A DNA stretch of 64,000 nucleotides from Simmondsia chinensis (Eukaryota; Streptophyta; Magnoliopsida; Caryophyllales; Simmondsiaceae). A program made the position numbers and the translations under genes. The notes under the pieces were generated by a model. The model did no database searches and was not told the origin of the DNA. It saw only the letters and a list, made by a program, of their open reading frames with translations. Position 1 is the stretch's first letter. Every line of letters begins with the position of its first letter. The stretch covers positions 17,296,005 through 17,360,004 of the forward strand of contig JAGTTD010000010.1 of assembly GCA_018398585.1 (NCBI GenBank). The letters are read 5' to 3'. Of this stretch, positions 53,485 through 64,000 are shown piece by piece.

Positions 53485-54354
53485 GATATGGAACATTAAA
53501 TGTAAGAGCATTGAGGTGGCACAAATGATGATGAGGAAAAAGATCAACATCATGTGCCGTCAAGAGACTAGGTGGGTGGGCACAAAAGTAGGGGATGTGT
53601 TAGGATATAAACTGTAGTATTTGGGCCAAGCTAGGGGGAGGAATGGAGTGAGTATCATTGTGGATAACTCCCTTAGGTACAAAGTAGTAGGGGTGACAAG
53701 AATTAACAATAGGATCATTAGCATCAAGATAGTCGTGGATGGGAAGGTATTGACCGTTATAAGTGCCTACGCACCTCATATTGGGTAGACGGAGCAGGAG
53801 AAGGCTAGATTCTGGGAAGACTTAGACTTGACAATGCAAGACAAGTTGTGATTGGGGGTGACTTTAATGGGCATGTGGGAGCAAACTCAGACGGTTATGC
53901 ACCTTACCATGGAGGCTTTGGCTTGGGAACAAGGAACAATGAGGGTAAGGCTTTGTTAGACTTCACCGTCACGTATGAATTAACAGTGGCCAACACCTTC
54001 TTCAGGAAACGTGAGGACCACATCATCACGTATCAGAGCGGCGGAGCAAAGACCCAGATTGATTACATACTACTAAGGAAGATGACTCAAAAAGATTGCA
54101 GGGACTGTAAGGCTATCCCAGGGGAAGACCTATCAACACAACACAAGGTAGTGTGTGCTGAGGTCAAGACCAAGAGAAGGGACAAGAAAGCCATGAAACC
54201 ATCCCGGCCACATACACGTTGGAGAGATCTGAAGGGAGTAAAGTCTCAAGTCTTTAAGGAAAGAGTTGAGGCGGAGCTTAGAGGGGAGTGTGAGGAAGAT
54301 TTAAACCACTTGTGGAACCCCAAAAGATTAGAGATGTGGCACATGAAGTTCTAG
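53485..54354 (+). pseudogene. RTE endonuclease
   Basis: Fragments give [65 protein letters not shown] and [19 protein letters not shown]. The catalytic GDFNGHVG motif is kept. The open part from ATG 53848 is 168 codons; earlier parts are in other frames. Confidence 0.9.
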
Positions 54355-54784
54355 GCGTAGCAAAGGGCGGGGCACCAAACAACAAGGAGAGCTGGTGGTG
54401 GGGCAGAGAGGTCCAGGAAAAGATTAAGGCGAAATGAGACTGCTTCAAGGAGTGGGCCTGGAGTGGAGATGAGGACAAGAGACAACAGTATAAACAAGCC
54501 AAGAAGGAAGCTAAGATAGCAGTAAGAGATGCACAATCAAAAGCCTTCGAGAAGTTCTATAAAAGGCTAGATACATATAAGGGGGCTAGGGACCTCTATA
54601 AAATTGCAAAAGCAAGAGAGAGAGGAGGGCTAGAGACCTGGACCGTGTAAGGTGCATAAAGGGGGCAGATGGTCAAGTGCTCGTGGACGAGCAACAAATT
54701 AAAACTAGGTGAAAATCCTACTTTCACAAACTGTTTAATGAAAAGAGTGATACATAGGCATTCTCAGAAGAACTACAAGCACCT

Positions 54785-55620
54785 ATGGAGCACCAGACCC
54801 ACTGCTATTGCACGAGAATTAGACCTGAGGAAGTTAGGGAAGCAATGAAGAAGATGAGCAGGGGTAAAGCAGTCGGTCCAAATGAAATACCCATTGAGGC
54901 ATGGAAATGCTTTGGAGAAGTAGGTATCAGATGGTTGACCAAAGTATTCAACCAAATTCTCCTAGGGAAGAAGATGCCTGATGAATGGCGGAAGAGTACA
55001 TTGGTCCTCGTATAAAAGAACAAATGCGACATTCAGAGTTGTGCCAACTACAAGGGAATCAAACTAATGAGCCACACTTTAAAGCTTTGGGAGTGATTGA
55101 TACAAAAAAGACTCCGTCAACGAGCAGAGGTCTCAGAGGATCAATTTGGATTTATGCCGGGCAGGTCGACGACAGAAGCCATCCATTTCTTAAGGAGGTC
55201 CATAGAGTACTACAGAGATCGACAAAAGGACCTCCGCATGGTTTTTATTGACCTCGAGAAGGCATATGATAAAGTTTCGAGAGAGGTCCTATGGAACGCC
55301 TTGGAGGGGAAAGGCATCCCCGAGCCCTATATACATATCATCAAAGACATGTATGAAGATGCCTAAACCAATGTAGGAACAACGGAAGGGGACACAGATG
55401 TTTTTTCCATTATAGTTAGGGTACACCAAGGATTGTCCCTGAGTCCCTTTCTATTCATTTTAGTTATGGATGAGCTCACTAGCCACATCCAAGAGGATGT
55501 GCCCTGGTGTATGCTCTTCACAGACGATATAGCCCTGGTTGGATAATCTAGGGAGGAGGTGAATGAGAAACTAGAACTTTGGAGGATGGCCCTAGAATCG
55601 AAAGGTCTAAGACAGTAGAT
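54785..55620 (+). pseudogene. RTE reverse transcriptase
   Basis: Motifs [59 protein letters not shown] and [17 protein letters not shown] are seen in several frames. The active site near 55516-55530 reads LFTDDI, with Thr where FADD is normal. Stops interrupt the gene. Confidence 0.88.
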
Positions 55621-55808
55621 CTAAGGCCGAGTATATGGAACTCAAGTTCTGCACCTTTACCATGCCAAGCACAAAAGTTATCAAGATTGGATTAGAGTGC
55701 ATACTACAGAAAGCGTGCTTCAAATACTTGCGTTCCATGATGCAACAAGACGGTGAAGTGGGCGCAGACATCAATAATAGGATTAAAGTGGGATGACATA
55801 AATGGAGG

Positions 55809-56291
55809 ATGGCCTCTGCAGTACTATGCGATAGGAAGTTCCCGCTAAAGTTAAAAGGTAAATACTATAAGACAGTAGTGAGACCAGCTATGTCTTACGG
55901 GGCAGAGTGCTGGCCAGTTAAGTGTCATCACACGATGAAGCTGAAGGTTGCAGAGATGAGGATGTTGAGATGGATGTGTGGACATACAAGAAAGGACAGG
56001 ATCCGAAATGACGTCATAAGAAATAAATTAGGCATCGCCCCAATAGAGGATAAGTTGAGGGAACAACGTCTTCCGTGGTTTGGGCACGTCAGGAGGAGAC
56101 CCACAACTGCCCTTGTTAGGAGATACAAACAACTTCTTATTGTAGACGGGAAAAGAAGAAGAGGCCGGCCAAAGAAGAGTTGGATGGAGACAATTCGAAA
56201 AGACCTTGCCTACCTCAACCTAAATGAAGAGATGGCCTTAGATAGAGCTCAGTGGAGGATTAGTATAGGGGTATCTGATTTAGCGGTGTAG
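55809..56291 (+). pseudogene. RTE C-terminal segment (160 codons open)
   Basis: [55 protein letters not shown] and [12 protein letters not shown], ending SLAV-type. Ends at a stop before the RTE 3' UTR. Confidence 0.88.
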
Positions 56292-56889
56292 GATTAGGGA
56301 GCACAAGTAAGCAAGCTTTCTCTATCTACTTTCTCTTTCTCTTTCTCTCTCTAATTTCTCTATCTCTATCCCCCTACACTTTCTATACGTTATACCCTCC
56401 CTATTTGTCACAGGGTGTCGCATGTAGATATTTCTCCTCCTATCGTGTTTGTCTTCCCCTTTTGCCGTGATTGCTATGCTCCCTTACTCCTATACTTACA
56501 TGTTTCTGTGGATACTTGTTTATATGTTTATTTGTTTATATGCTTGTATGCTTACTTACTATATGCTCACACGCTTTACATGCCTTACATGCTTTTCTTG
56601 ATCTCTACACTTTACATGTCTTTCATGATCTGCATACATGCTTTACATGTTCTACTTACTGTATTTACGTGCCCTTCTTTACTACTAAATATCAGGTTGG
56701 GGATCCTCATAAACAACCTCTCATCAGGGCCCCGCCCTGAGGGGGTAAGGCTGCGTACATCCTATCCCTCTTAGATCCTACGTACGCGGGAGCCCTTGAG
56801 GCACTGAGTACTGTTGTTGTTGTTGTTGGACAGTAAAACAAAAATTATAAAACCACTATAAGAATATTTAGTATTTCAAAACCCACTAG

Positions 56890-57083
56890 TCCAGTGCCCC
56901 AGATGTATAAGGTAAGTAAGAGAATAGAGTGTTATTTTAGGCCAAAGAGTTTAGAGTTCGATTCTCTCCTTAAACCTCTCTCTAGAAAATTCCTGACTTA
57001 ACTAAGCTTCTGTGGTGTGTGGGTCGCTGCATGGGTCGAAATTTAGTAGGTAACTGGGTTTCTCATTAGTTAAAAAAAAAAAA
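56890..57083 (+). mobile_element. Possible tRNA-type SINE
   Basis: A B-box-like 'gagttcgattctctcc' (56956-56971) lies about 50 bases after 'cagtgccccagatgtataag'; the segment ends in an A run (57071-57083). No target duplication was found. Confidence 0.45.
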
Positions 57084-57694
57084 ACAATATATACATATAG
57101 AGCAATTGCATGTTTCATATGTGTATTGCGTACATAATATCAAAAATTCCAACTGAAGAAAGTTGTTTCTTTCTTTTTGACAAATTAAAGAAAATTTTTA
57201 CGCCCAAGGAGTTGTTGACTACAGTGTAGAGCAAAATAACAAGATCCAAACATTATTGTGTTAGCAGTGTATAGTCATTCATAAAGGTATGCATTGAATT
57301 TTGACCAAATTTTTTTGATCACTTTTATTGATAATAATGAATAAGAGATTACTAAACTTTATTAATTATAACTCTTAAAATTAATACCATTTATTATTTA
57401 ACTTGTTTTAAGGTGATCTAAAACAAATATACATTGTAATACCCGGCCTAATTAAATTAGATACAGTATTACAATATATGAAACTTAGGATATTTAAATT
57501 AAATTAAGCTCGGTAGTATAATATGTAAAATTTAGGGTATTTAAATTAGGTTAAAACTCGCTATTATTTCGATTAGGTTATAAAATAAAAATAAATAAAC
57601 AAATAAATGTATAAAATAACAAGGAAAAAGAAAAGAAAAAGAAAAAAAAAAGGGTACAACCCCACCCCACCCTCTCTCTCCTTACCGTCTTCCT

Positions 57695-58310
57695 CCCCCC
57701 CCCCCCCCCCCCCCCCCCAAAATCTCTTTTCTCTCTCTCCCTACCGTCCTCCCCGCCTCTATCGTCGTCACCGGCGCCGCCTCCCACCTCACGGTACCGC
57801 CTACCGCCTAAACCACACGGTACACTCTCTCTCTCTCTCTCTACGTCTCTCTACCGCGTCTTGCCGGTGCCGCCTGACCCACGCGGCACGACCACCACGG
57901 TATCATTGCCGTCTCCCACCTCACGGTACGCTACCGTCACCGTCTCACCACGGAACCGCCTGACTCACGCGGTACGACTCCGACCACCTCGGTACCGCCT
58001 CCCTCCCAACGGTACCGCCTGACCTCCTGGGGTCTATAAATACCCCTTAGGCCTCAACCCTCAAACCTCACACCACCACCCAACTCTCTCTCTCTCCTCT
58101 CGGTTCTCTCTCTCTACCACCCACGATTTTCTCTCTCCTCTCTCTCCCGTGCCGCCACCTTGCCGGCACAGCTCCGGCCGTCTCTCTGGTGCCGCCACCT
58201 CGCCGGCACAGCGCCGGTTGCCCCTCCGGTGCCGCCACCTCACTAGCACAACTCCGACAGTCCCTCCGGTGCCGTCACCTTGCCGAAACAGCTCCGGCCA
58301 CCTTGCCGGC
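57695..58310. repeat. C24 tract and minisatellite in the LTR
   Basis: A 24-base C run (57695-57718), then 'tctctctc' tracts and four or so units of about 39 bp containing 'ggtgccgccacctcgccggc' (58149-58300). Confidence 0.7.
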
Positions 58311-58587
58311 AACACCATCTCGTCAATTTCAAAGTTAATCAACTATAGGAACTGGGTTTTTGGATTAAAAGCTAGTAAAGGTAAGTATACCACTTTTCCT
58401 ACTTGTTTATAAAGTATGAAAATTGCTTTAGATGACTTGATTTGTGAGATTTATATGTTGAATGATTTATTGGTTTGATAAAATAGGATTGGGCATATGT
58501 GTTTATGGGATTATGTGATTTATACTCTTATGGGTTGAATTATATTGGTTTATACATTGATTTAACATGTGAATTTTGACGGATTTG

Positions 58588-58740
58588 TACGAATATGTGA
58601 ATTTCGAAGGAGTTTTTATGAATATGTGAATTTCGAAGGAGTTTTTATGAATATGTGAATTTCGAAGGAGTTTTTACGAATATATGAATTTCGAAAGAGT
58701 TTCCACAAATGTGTGAATTTCGAAAGAAATTATTGTGAAC
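58588..58740. repeat. 30-bp tandem repeat in the LTR
   Basis: Five copies of 'gaatatgtgaatttcgaagg' plus 'agttttta', the first three almost identical. Confidence 0.85.
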
Positions 58741-59573
58741 TTGTGATTTGAATTTGAAAAGGGTTTTATAGAGCTTACAGATAACTACGTTGACCTTGCG
58801 AGGTCTATCAACTATGGAATGCGAAATAGAAATACGAACGTCGATTACGACCCTGTCGCGGGAATAATACCGGCCGTAGTTTTTGATGCGTCTGTAAGTT
58901 TACCGAAAAGCTTTTGTGAAATGAACAAGAGTTATGAAACAAAATAATTTTCGAAGATAATTGATTTTATTGGTTTTGATGGGGTGTTTATCCGTTTTTA
59001 ATAATATGCCTGATCCGGGTAGGGAATGTGCTATAATTACTGAGCTCGTTATTTGCTCACCCAATTCGTTTATTTCTCTTTTTCCCAGATTAGTAACCCG
59101 TGGCAGGTTTCTGAAGGAAGAAAAGATGGAGCAGCTTACTCTAGAATTAGTTATTTCGTATAGTTGGACAATATTTAAATTTTGTTGTAGCATATTTGAA
59201 CTATCTAGGATATTGTAATTTTTAAGCTTCCGCTCCACTAGTATTAAAATGTTAAGTTTGATGTATTTGGGATTATGTTTTATATTGTAGGAACGGTATA
59301 TAACTTTTGAGGAATTTGGATCGAAAGATTTTGGGCTTCGTACTATGATGAGGGATTTCATTGTAGTACGGTCATGTAGCGCCCTTTAACTTAAGCCTAT
59401 TTGTTATTAAAGTTGGGGGCGTTACATATATTAATGTTATTATTACATATAAAACACAAAAAACTCAAGTGACTTTTATAATTTAATTATGAATTATGAA
59501 AATATAGCCTATTAATTTGGAATTTTAAGATAAATTACACAAAATATGTGTTATTGAAAATAAGTTTAAGTAT

Positions 59574-60446
59574 ACAACAACAACAATTTCAGTGCCTCAA
59601 GGGCTCCCGCATAAGCGGGTCCGGGGGGTAGATGTGCCCAGCCTTCCCCCTTCAGGGTGTCAACCTGAAGAAAAGTTGTTTACGAGGACCCAGAACCTGA
59701 GAGGAATGTCTTTGTCGCATCGTGGTGACCTGTGAGTAATGAGCAGTGAGCAATAGGGCATGAAAGTAAAAGAGTAAGCCATAGCATAAAAACGCCCTAG
59801 AGGAGACTACGAGGCAAAACCTTCATTCAAGGCAACTAGTGTAAGCAAATACGCCAAATGAACAAATAAACAAATAAGCAAGTAGGTCGATAGTTGATAG
59901 ATAGGCGTATAGGTAGATAAGTACAACCTAATAAGCCTATACGCCTATGAACACATAAATAGCAAAATAAGCAGTGATGTGAGACTGCTACCTCTGGTAC
60001 TCCTATGCTAGTCCTCCCCCGAGCTCTAGCTCTATCTAAGGCCATTTCCTTCCGTGGGTTTAGGTGGGTGAGGTCTTGCCGTGCGACTGCAGTCGTCCCT
60101 CCTTTGGCCTGTTTCATCCTCTTCTTCCTAGTGTGGTACGAAGCTGATCGCAATACCTAACTGAAGCAGTGGATGGTCTCCTCCTAGCGCGCCTGACCCA
60201 CTTCAAAAACAGCTTCTTCAATTTTATATTCTATCTTCTATCTAGGCTACGCCCCACTATGCCACATACCACATCCCTAGTGGCCGCCCCTAGGACCGCA
60301 AGTCCATATGCCTAAGCTTTGGAATAGGTATATCGTAGAGTCGTGGCACTAGATCGAGCTTACGAGTGGATAGATACTCCTACATCGCTACATTGGGTAC
60401 GCCTATCGTAATCCTCCACACAGCTCTGTCTAGAGCCATCTCATCA
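59574..60446 (-). mobile_element. 5'-truncated RTE-type insertion (0.87 kb)
   Basis: A perfect 22-base duplication beginning TATTGAAAAT flanks it (59552-59573 and 60447-60468). On the minus strand it ends in the RTE 3' UTR and (TTG)n ('gcgggagccctt', 'gaggcactg'); inside, [18 protein letters not shown] matches the RTE C-terminus. The 5' part (60160-60446) is diverged. Confidence 0.85.
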
Positions 60447-60468
60447 TATTGAAAATAAGTTTAAGTAT

Positions 60469-61213
60469 GATAGTACAATAACATTAATGCTATCAAAGAG
60501 AACGACGACAAAAATTAGTAATATATTACGACTGCATATCGCACAGGGTCACTCTAGTCAAACTATTTAATTAAATTTAGATATTACTCTAACAAGTTCA
60601 TAATATGACAAATGAAAACATCAAATAAAACCAAGAACAAACATGATATGTACAATAAATGAAATTAAAAAAAAAAAAAACCACATTAAATATCAAATAT
60701 TTCACTAAAAAATACCTAGAGTGTGAATCCTGTTATGACTTTTAATACTTGAAATTGGAAGAAGAATATCTTGACACCTTAACATTTTCTTTGCAGTGGC
60801 AAGGAGTGTGCACCCCAAAAATATTTAATTTAGAAAAAATTTTAAAATAATTTTTTTTACTTTTAATCTTTTTGAAAAACAATTTTTCAAACAAATATGC
60901 AAAATTATAATTTGAAAAACTCCCAAAAATATTTGACGGTTTTGCCGTGGGAGAAAACCGTGCACATAACACACCCTATTGCACTGTAAAACATGTGTAT
61001 AAATAAAAAGGAACAATCAGATGCTGACGTTACTATGACGCAACACCACAGAAATGCGTCAACCCTTTTTTAAATTATAAATGTGGGCAAAAGCTGTCGC
61101 TGTATGATTGGGCACGGTGATAGCTGTCGCCCCCATTTGCATGCACGATTTTCACCCTTCTTAATATAACTGTGTATAAATTTATCTCATGAATTATATG
61201 TTTGATAAAGTTA
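60469..61213. other. AT-rich intergenic sequence
   Basis: No recognised gene or element. Confidence 0.5.
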
Positions 61214-61222
61214 AATTTATAG

Positions 61223-61603
61223 GTTATTTATGTGAGAGGTCCCCGTACTTTGTCCATTGTGACAATTTAGTTCTTGTACTTTTAATAGGGTCAATTTAGT
61301 TCCCAGACAATTCAAAATGTGTCAATTTAGTCATTTGATTAAATTTAAGTTAAGTTAATGTTGTAATTTTTTAAAAAAAATTATGTTAGATTCAAGCAAC
61401 TTATTATAAATCTATCCGTTTACTCAATTTAACCAAATTTGTAGTCGAGCCATTAAAATTTTCATTAAAAACTTAATATAAAATTTTTTCTAAGGACCAA
61501 ATTGATACATTTTGAATTGTATAAGGACAAAATTGACACAATTAAAGTACAATGACTAAATTGACACAATGGACAAAGTACAGGAACATTTAGCGTAAAT
61601 AAC
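61223..61603. mobile_element. Palindromic MITE (381 bp)
   Basis: Left arm 'gttatttatgtgagaggtcc' and 'ccgtactttgtccattgtga' pairs with right arm 'tgacacaatggacaaagtac' and 'gcgtaaataac'. Flanks AATTTATAG and ATCTTATAG agree at 7 of 9 positions, so Mutator-like is plausible. Confidence 0.65.
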
Positions 61604-61794
61604 ATCTTATAGATTTTGTAAAATTTATTTATCTCAAAAATAATTAATTCATCTCATGAAATCATTCTAAATATTTTTCAAACTGTGCTAAGTTGAGGTT
61701 TGCAAAGACACCTCAGGGACAACTTAATTCTATTTCCAAATGGATCAACTCTAATTATCAACACTTAATAACATTGATTACTATTTAACAATAC

Positions 61795-62046
61795 CTTTTT
61801 TTTTTAACATACTCAGTGCCTCAAGGGCTTCCGTCTACGCAGGGTCGGGGGGGGGGGGGGGGGGGGGGGTACGCAGCCTTCCCCCTTCAGGGTGTTAACC
61901 TGAAGAGAGGTTGTTTCACAGTGCCTCCAACCTGAAGGTGAGGACTTCCCAGGAGGTCACCCATCCTGGTACTACTCTCGCCCAAGCACGCTTAACTTCG
62001 GAGTTCTAATGGGATCTGGTGATGGCGTGTTGGTGCCCTCTTTGGT
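61795..62046 (-). mobile_element. 5S-rRNA-derived SINE, copy 2 (252 bp)
   Basis: Minus strand: 5S-like head (about 62036-61938) with CCCATTAGAACTCCGAAGTT, GCGTGCTTGGGCGAGAGTAG and CCAGGATGGGTGACCTCC, then the RTE-type tail ('ggctgcgtac', 'gaagcccttgaggcactga'). The tail holds a 23-base G/C homopolymer (61847-61869) and ends 'tatgttaaaaaaaaaa' instead of (TTG)n. Target duplication TATTTAACAA(T/C)AC (61782-61794 and 62047-62059). Confidence 0.85.
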
Positions 62047-62059
62047 TATTTAACAACAC

Positions 62060-63240
62060 TTAATTCCACTAAATAAATATTGTTGTGCTCTAAAATTAAA
62101 TATATTTACTCAAGAATTGCCAAATAACATTTATTATTATAATTAACCCCTCGGTTAGAGATCCATAAGCAAAAATAGCTTTAACTACTATAGTTATTTT
62201 TTTCACACATCTTTCACTGTAGTTTTCAACTCGCCCTTCTCCAAAAATTCACTAATACAAAAAGCAACTTTTGTACTAATTTCAAATGTCAAACATATGG
62301 AATACTTTGGCTAAAGAGTTTCTAATCTATTTGTATATTTGCGATTCAACTAAGGGAACATCATTATCTCTTAACAGACTATAAATTCCAAGTAAAATAT
62401 ATGTTCCCGCTATAATTCATGTTGTTACTCAATGCACGTAAGATTTAAGTCATGTGTCGTGACTAATCCTTTTAGCATATCAAAGTAACGAACATTCTAT
62501 GCACGAGTTTAGACTATTTCTGGATTTAGATTTATCATCTTTCAGAATTAATTATTTCTGATAGCAGATAAAAACAAATAATTCAGGTGGTCCAGCTTAG
62601 TGTTCCAATCTTAGACCATAACACTTTTGGATCTCTATCCACTGACTAAGACAAGTCATCTAAAGTACCAAATTATAGTCTTATCAAAAAAGTTGTCCAA
62701 ACTTATTCTTGACTTTGAACATATTTTGATAATATATTACTAATTTGACTTAAGTCTATCTGTGATCCACTCTCATTGACCACTTAAACCAACCTTGACA
62801 TGTCATCTTGGACTACGTCCATCTCATGGAACGTTTTAGAAAACAATCACATGCATGACCTGTGAAACATAATAAGACTATAATAAATAAAATAATTTAG
62901 TTGATTAATATTTAAAATACGATAATTAGGTTTTTTTAGGACACTGATTCCAACAGCCCCTTTAGAAATGGACACAACTTTGGCATAATTGTGATTGAGC
63001 TTGATGTACCTTATTTTTATATATTTTATACCTCAATCCTGTGACATATTCGACTTTTACATGTGTGTTTTGTTGTAATCTATGTATATTTAGGCTTGGA
63101 GTGCAACGGGACAAAAAAAGGTTGAAAAGTGACAAAATCAAGCGTAATTGAGATACATTAGAAGACTACTCTAAGAAAAACAATCACGTGGGTAAAAGAA
63201 AGAACCATAAGTTATATTTATATATGCTGGGCCTAGCTAG
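62060..63240. other. AT-rich intergenic sequence
   Basis: No recognised gene. Confidence 0.5.
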
Positions 63241-64000
63241 CAAAGTGCCTCACAACTTCGAAGGCAATGGCCATTAGGGCACGCCACTCCTATAAATAGA
63301 AAGGGGGAGGCCTATTTTTCCCCTTTTTTTTGCCTCATCTCCTCTCCTCCTCTCCTCCCCGAAGCCGCTATGAGATCCAAGGGTTCTCAAACATGCCGAA
63401 GTACACGAAGTCGAAGTATTAGGGGAATTAAAGCAAGGATCACCAGCAATGTCAATTGTGGAAGTCTTCAAGTCCTTAGTACTAGTCATTATTGTTTTCT
63501 CTTTTAGATTTCATGATACTTAAAACTCCCACGGGGGAGTAAACTTTAAGGTTAGGGATGAAGGACAGATAGCTGTACGTATCCGATACTTATATTATAC
63601 TTTTGACAATAGTTTTGTTATGTTATTTATCAAGCTTTGCGAGGAATTTATGATTATTGTTTGGTTTTCTCTATGCATGTTTGTAGCCATGTTAAGATCT
63701 CCAAATTATTAGCGTTTTCCTACGAGCTTGTAGCCTAGACCACAACGTAACTCGTTTTCATGTGTGGTCAGGGTTGAGGTTTTACCCAATCTTGAGTACA
63801 ATCATTTATATAAATTAATACTTAAGAAGGAGTGACAACGGAATTTTTTAGTGCTGTTAAGATAATCTATGCTACACCTAGGGTAATAAGATGGCTATAC
63901 CCTTAGACTAGTTCATCACCCTAAGCCCTAACTTAAGTATTAACTCGGGTTTAATATTGGTGTTGTTTTAAAAAGTGTTTTAAAACCGTGTACTCGCAAG
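63241..64000 (+). promoter_or_regulatory. Possible LTR or promoter at the right edge
   Basis: 'cctataaatagaaa' (63289-63302) is a strong TATA context, followed by pyrimidine-rich leader sequence (63310-63360). Downstream to base 64000 no coding domain is evident. It could be an LTR whose internal part lies outside the window; not established. Confidence 0.3.

Larger units (their letters stand above)
52759..56827 (+). mobile_element. Full-length RTE-type LINE (4.07 kb), coding broken
   Basis: A perfect 13-base duplication GGACAGTAAAACA flanks it (52746-52758 and 56828-56840). Order: GC-rich 5' UTR, endonuclease, linker, RT, C-terminus, 3' UTR ('ggctgcgtacatcctatcc', 'gcgggagcccttgaggcac') and a (TTG)n tail. 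Frame changes and stops occur throughout, so it is dead but structurally complete. It lies 1.5 kb past the gene in the same direction. Confidence 0.92.
57435..59426 (+). mobile_element. Solo LTR (1992 bp), family A copy 2
   Basis: Starts TGTAATACCCGGCCTAATTA and ends GGGGGCGTTACA. Flanks TACAT (57430-57434) and TATAT (59427-59431) form a 5-base duplication with one change. It has a TATA box at 58034 ('ctataaatacccct') after a long C-rich upstream part. It matches the LTR at 16937-18375 in ends and interior ('ataataccggccgtag', 'gggcttcgtac'), but lies in the opposite orientation. No second LTR or internal domain is present. Confidence 0.75.

Noticed and set aside
57578..58412. Pro- and Ser-rich ORFs around 57600-58400
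   Set aside because: They follow the C run and minisatellite of the solo LTR and overlap on both strands.
1..64000. CRISPR array, bacterial operon or integron
   Set aside because: No regularly spaced repeats with unique spacers; all coding evidence is eukaryotic.

Overview
The window is nuclear DNA of a flowering plant, judged by spliced GT-AG introns, a plant-specific PH-START-DUF1336 gene, and plant-type transposons (Tat-lineage Ty3/gypsy, plant RTE and L1 LINEs, Mutator-like and hAT-like MITEs, solo LTRs). The species cannot be named. The very long, transposon-filled introns suggest a lineage with large introns. Everything was read by eye; no alignment or database search was run.

Layout. 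(1) 1 to about 10,558: a degenerate Tat-lineage Ty3/gypsy retrotransposon on the minus strand (LTR, primer site, gag, protease, RT, RNase H, second archaeal-type RNase H, integrase, tandem repeats, then an oppositely oriented extra ORF at the left edge). A 683-bp solo LTR with its own target duplication is nested in it. (2) 11,048 to 51,284: one host gene on the plus strand, 22 exons and 21 introns, encoding a predicted 743-residue EDR2-like protein (PH, START and DUF1336 domains). All exon junctions keep frame, so the gene looks intact although about 94% of its span is intron. Its introns hold a TRIM-like element, an old L1 LINE, Mutator-type MITEs (one nested in another), hAT-like MITEs, an LTR element with a PTB-like RRM remnant, two RTE LINEs, tRNA-like SINEs and a 5S-rRNA-derived SINE. 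(3) 51,285 to 64,000: a gene-poor flank with a full-length but decayed RTE LINE (perfect 13-bp target duplication), a 2-kb solo LTR, a truncated RTE insertion (22-bp duplication), a MITE, a second 5S-derived SINE and a possible LTR or promoter at the right edge.

The most interesting system is the pairing of RTE LINEs with short elements whose head is 5S rRNA and whose tail copies the RTE 3' end. Two independent insertions, each with its own target-site duplication, share differences from the usual plant 5S sequence as I recall it. This points to a propagating 5S-SINE family moved by RTE machinery, with several RTE copies in the same window. Other points of interest are the antisense ORF of the Tat element and the RRM fragment inside an LTR element.
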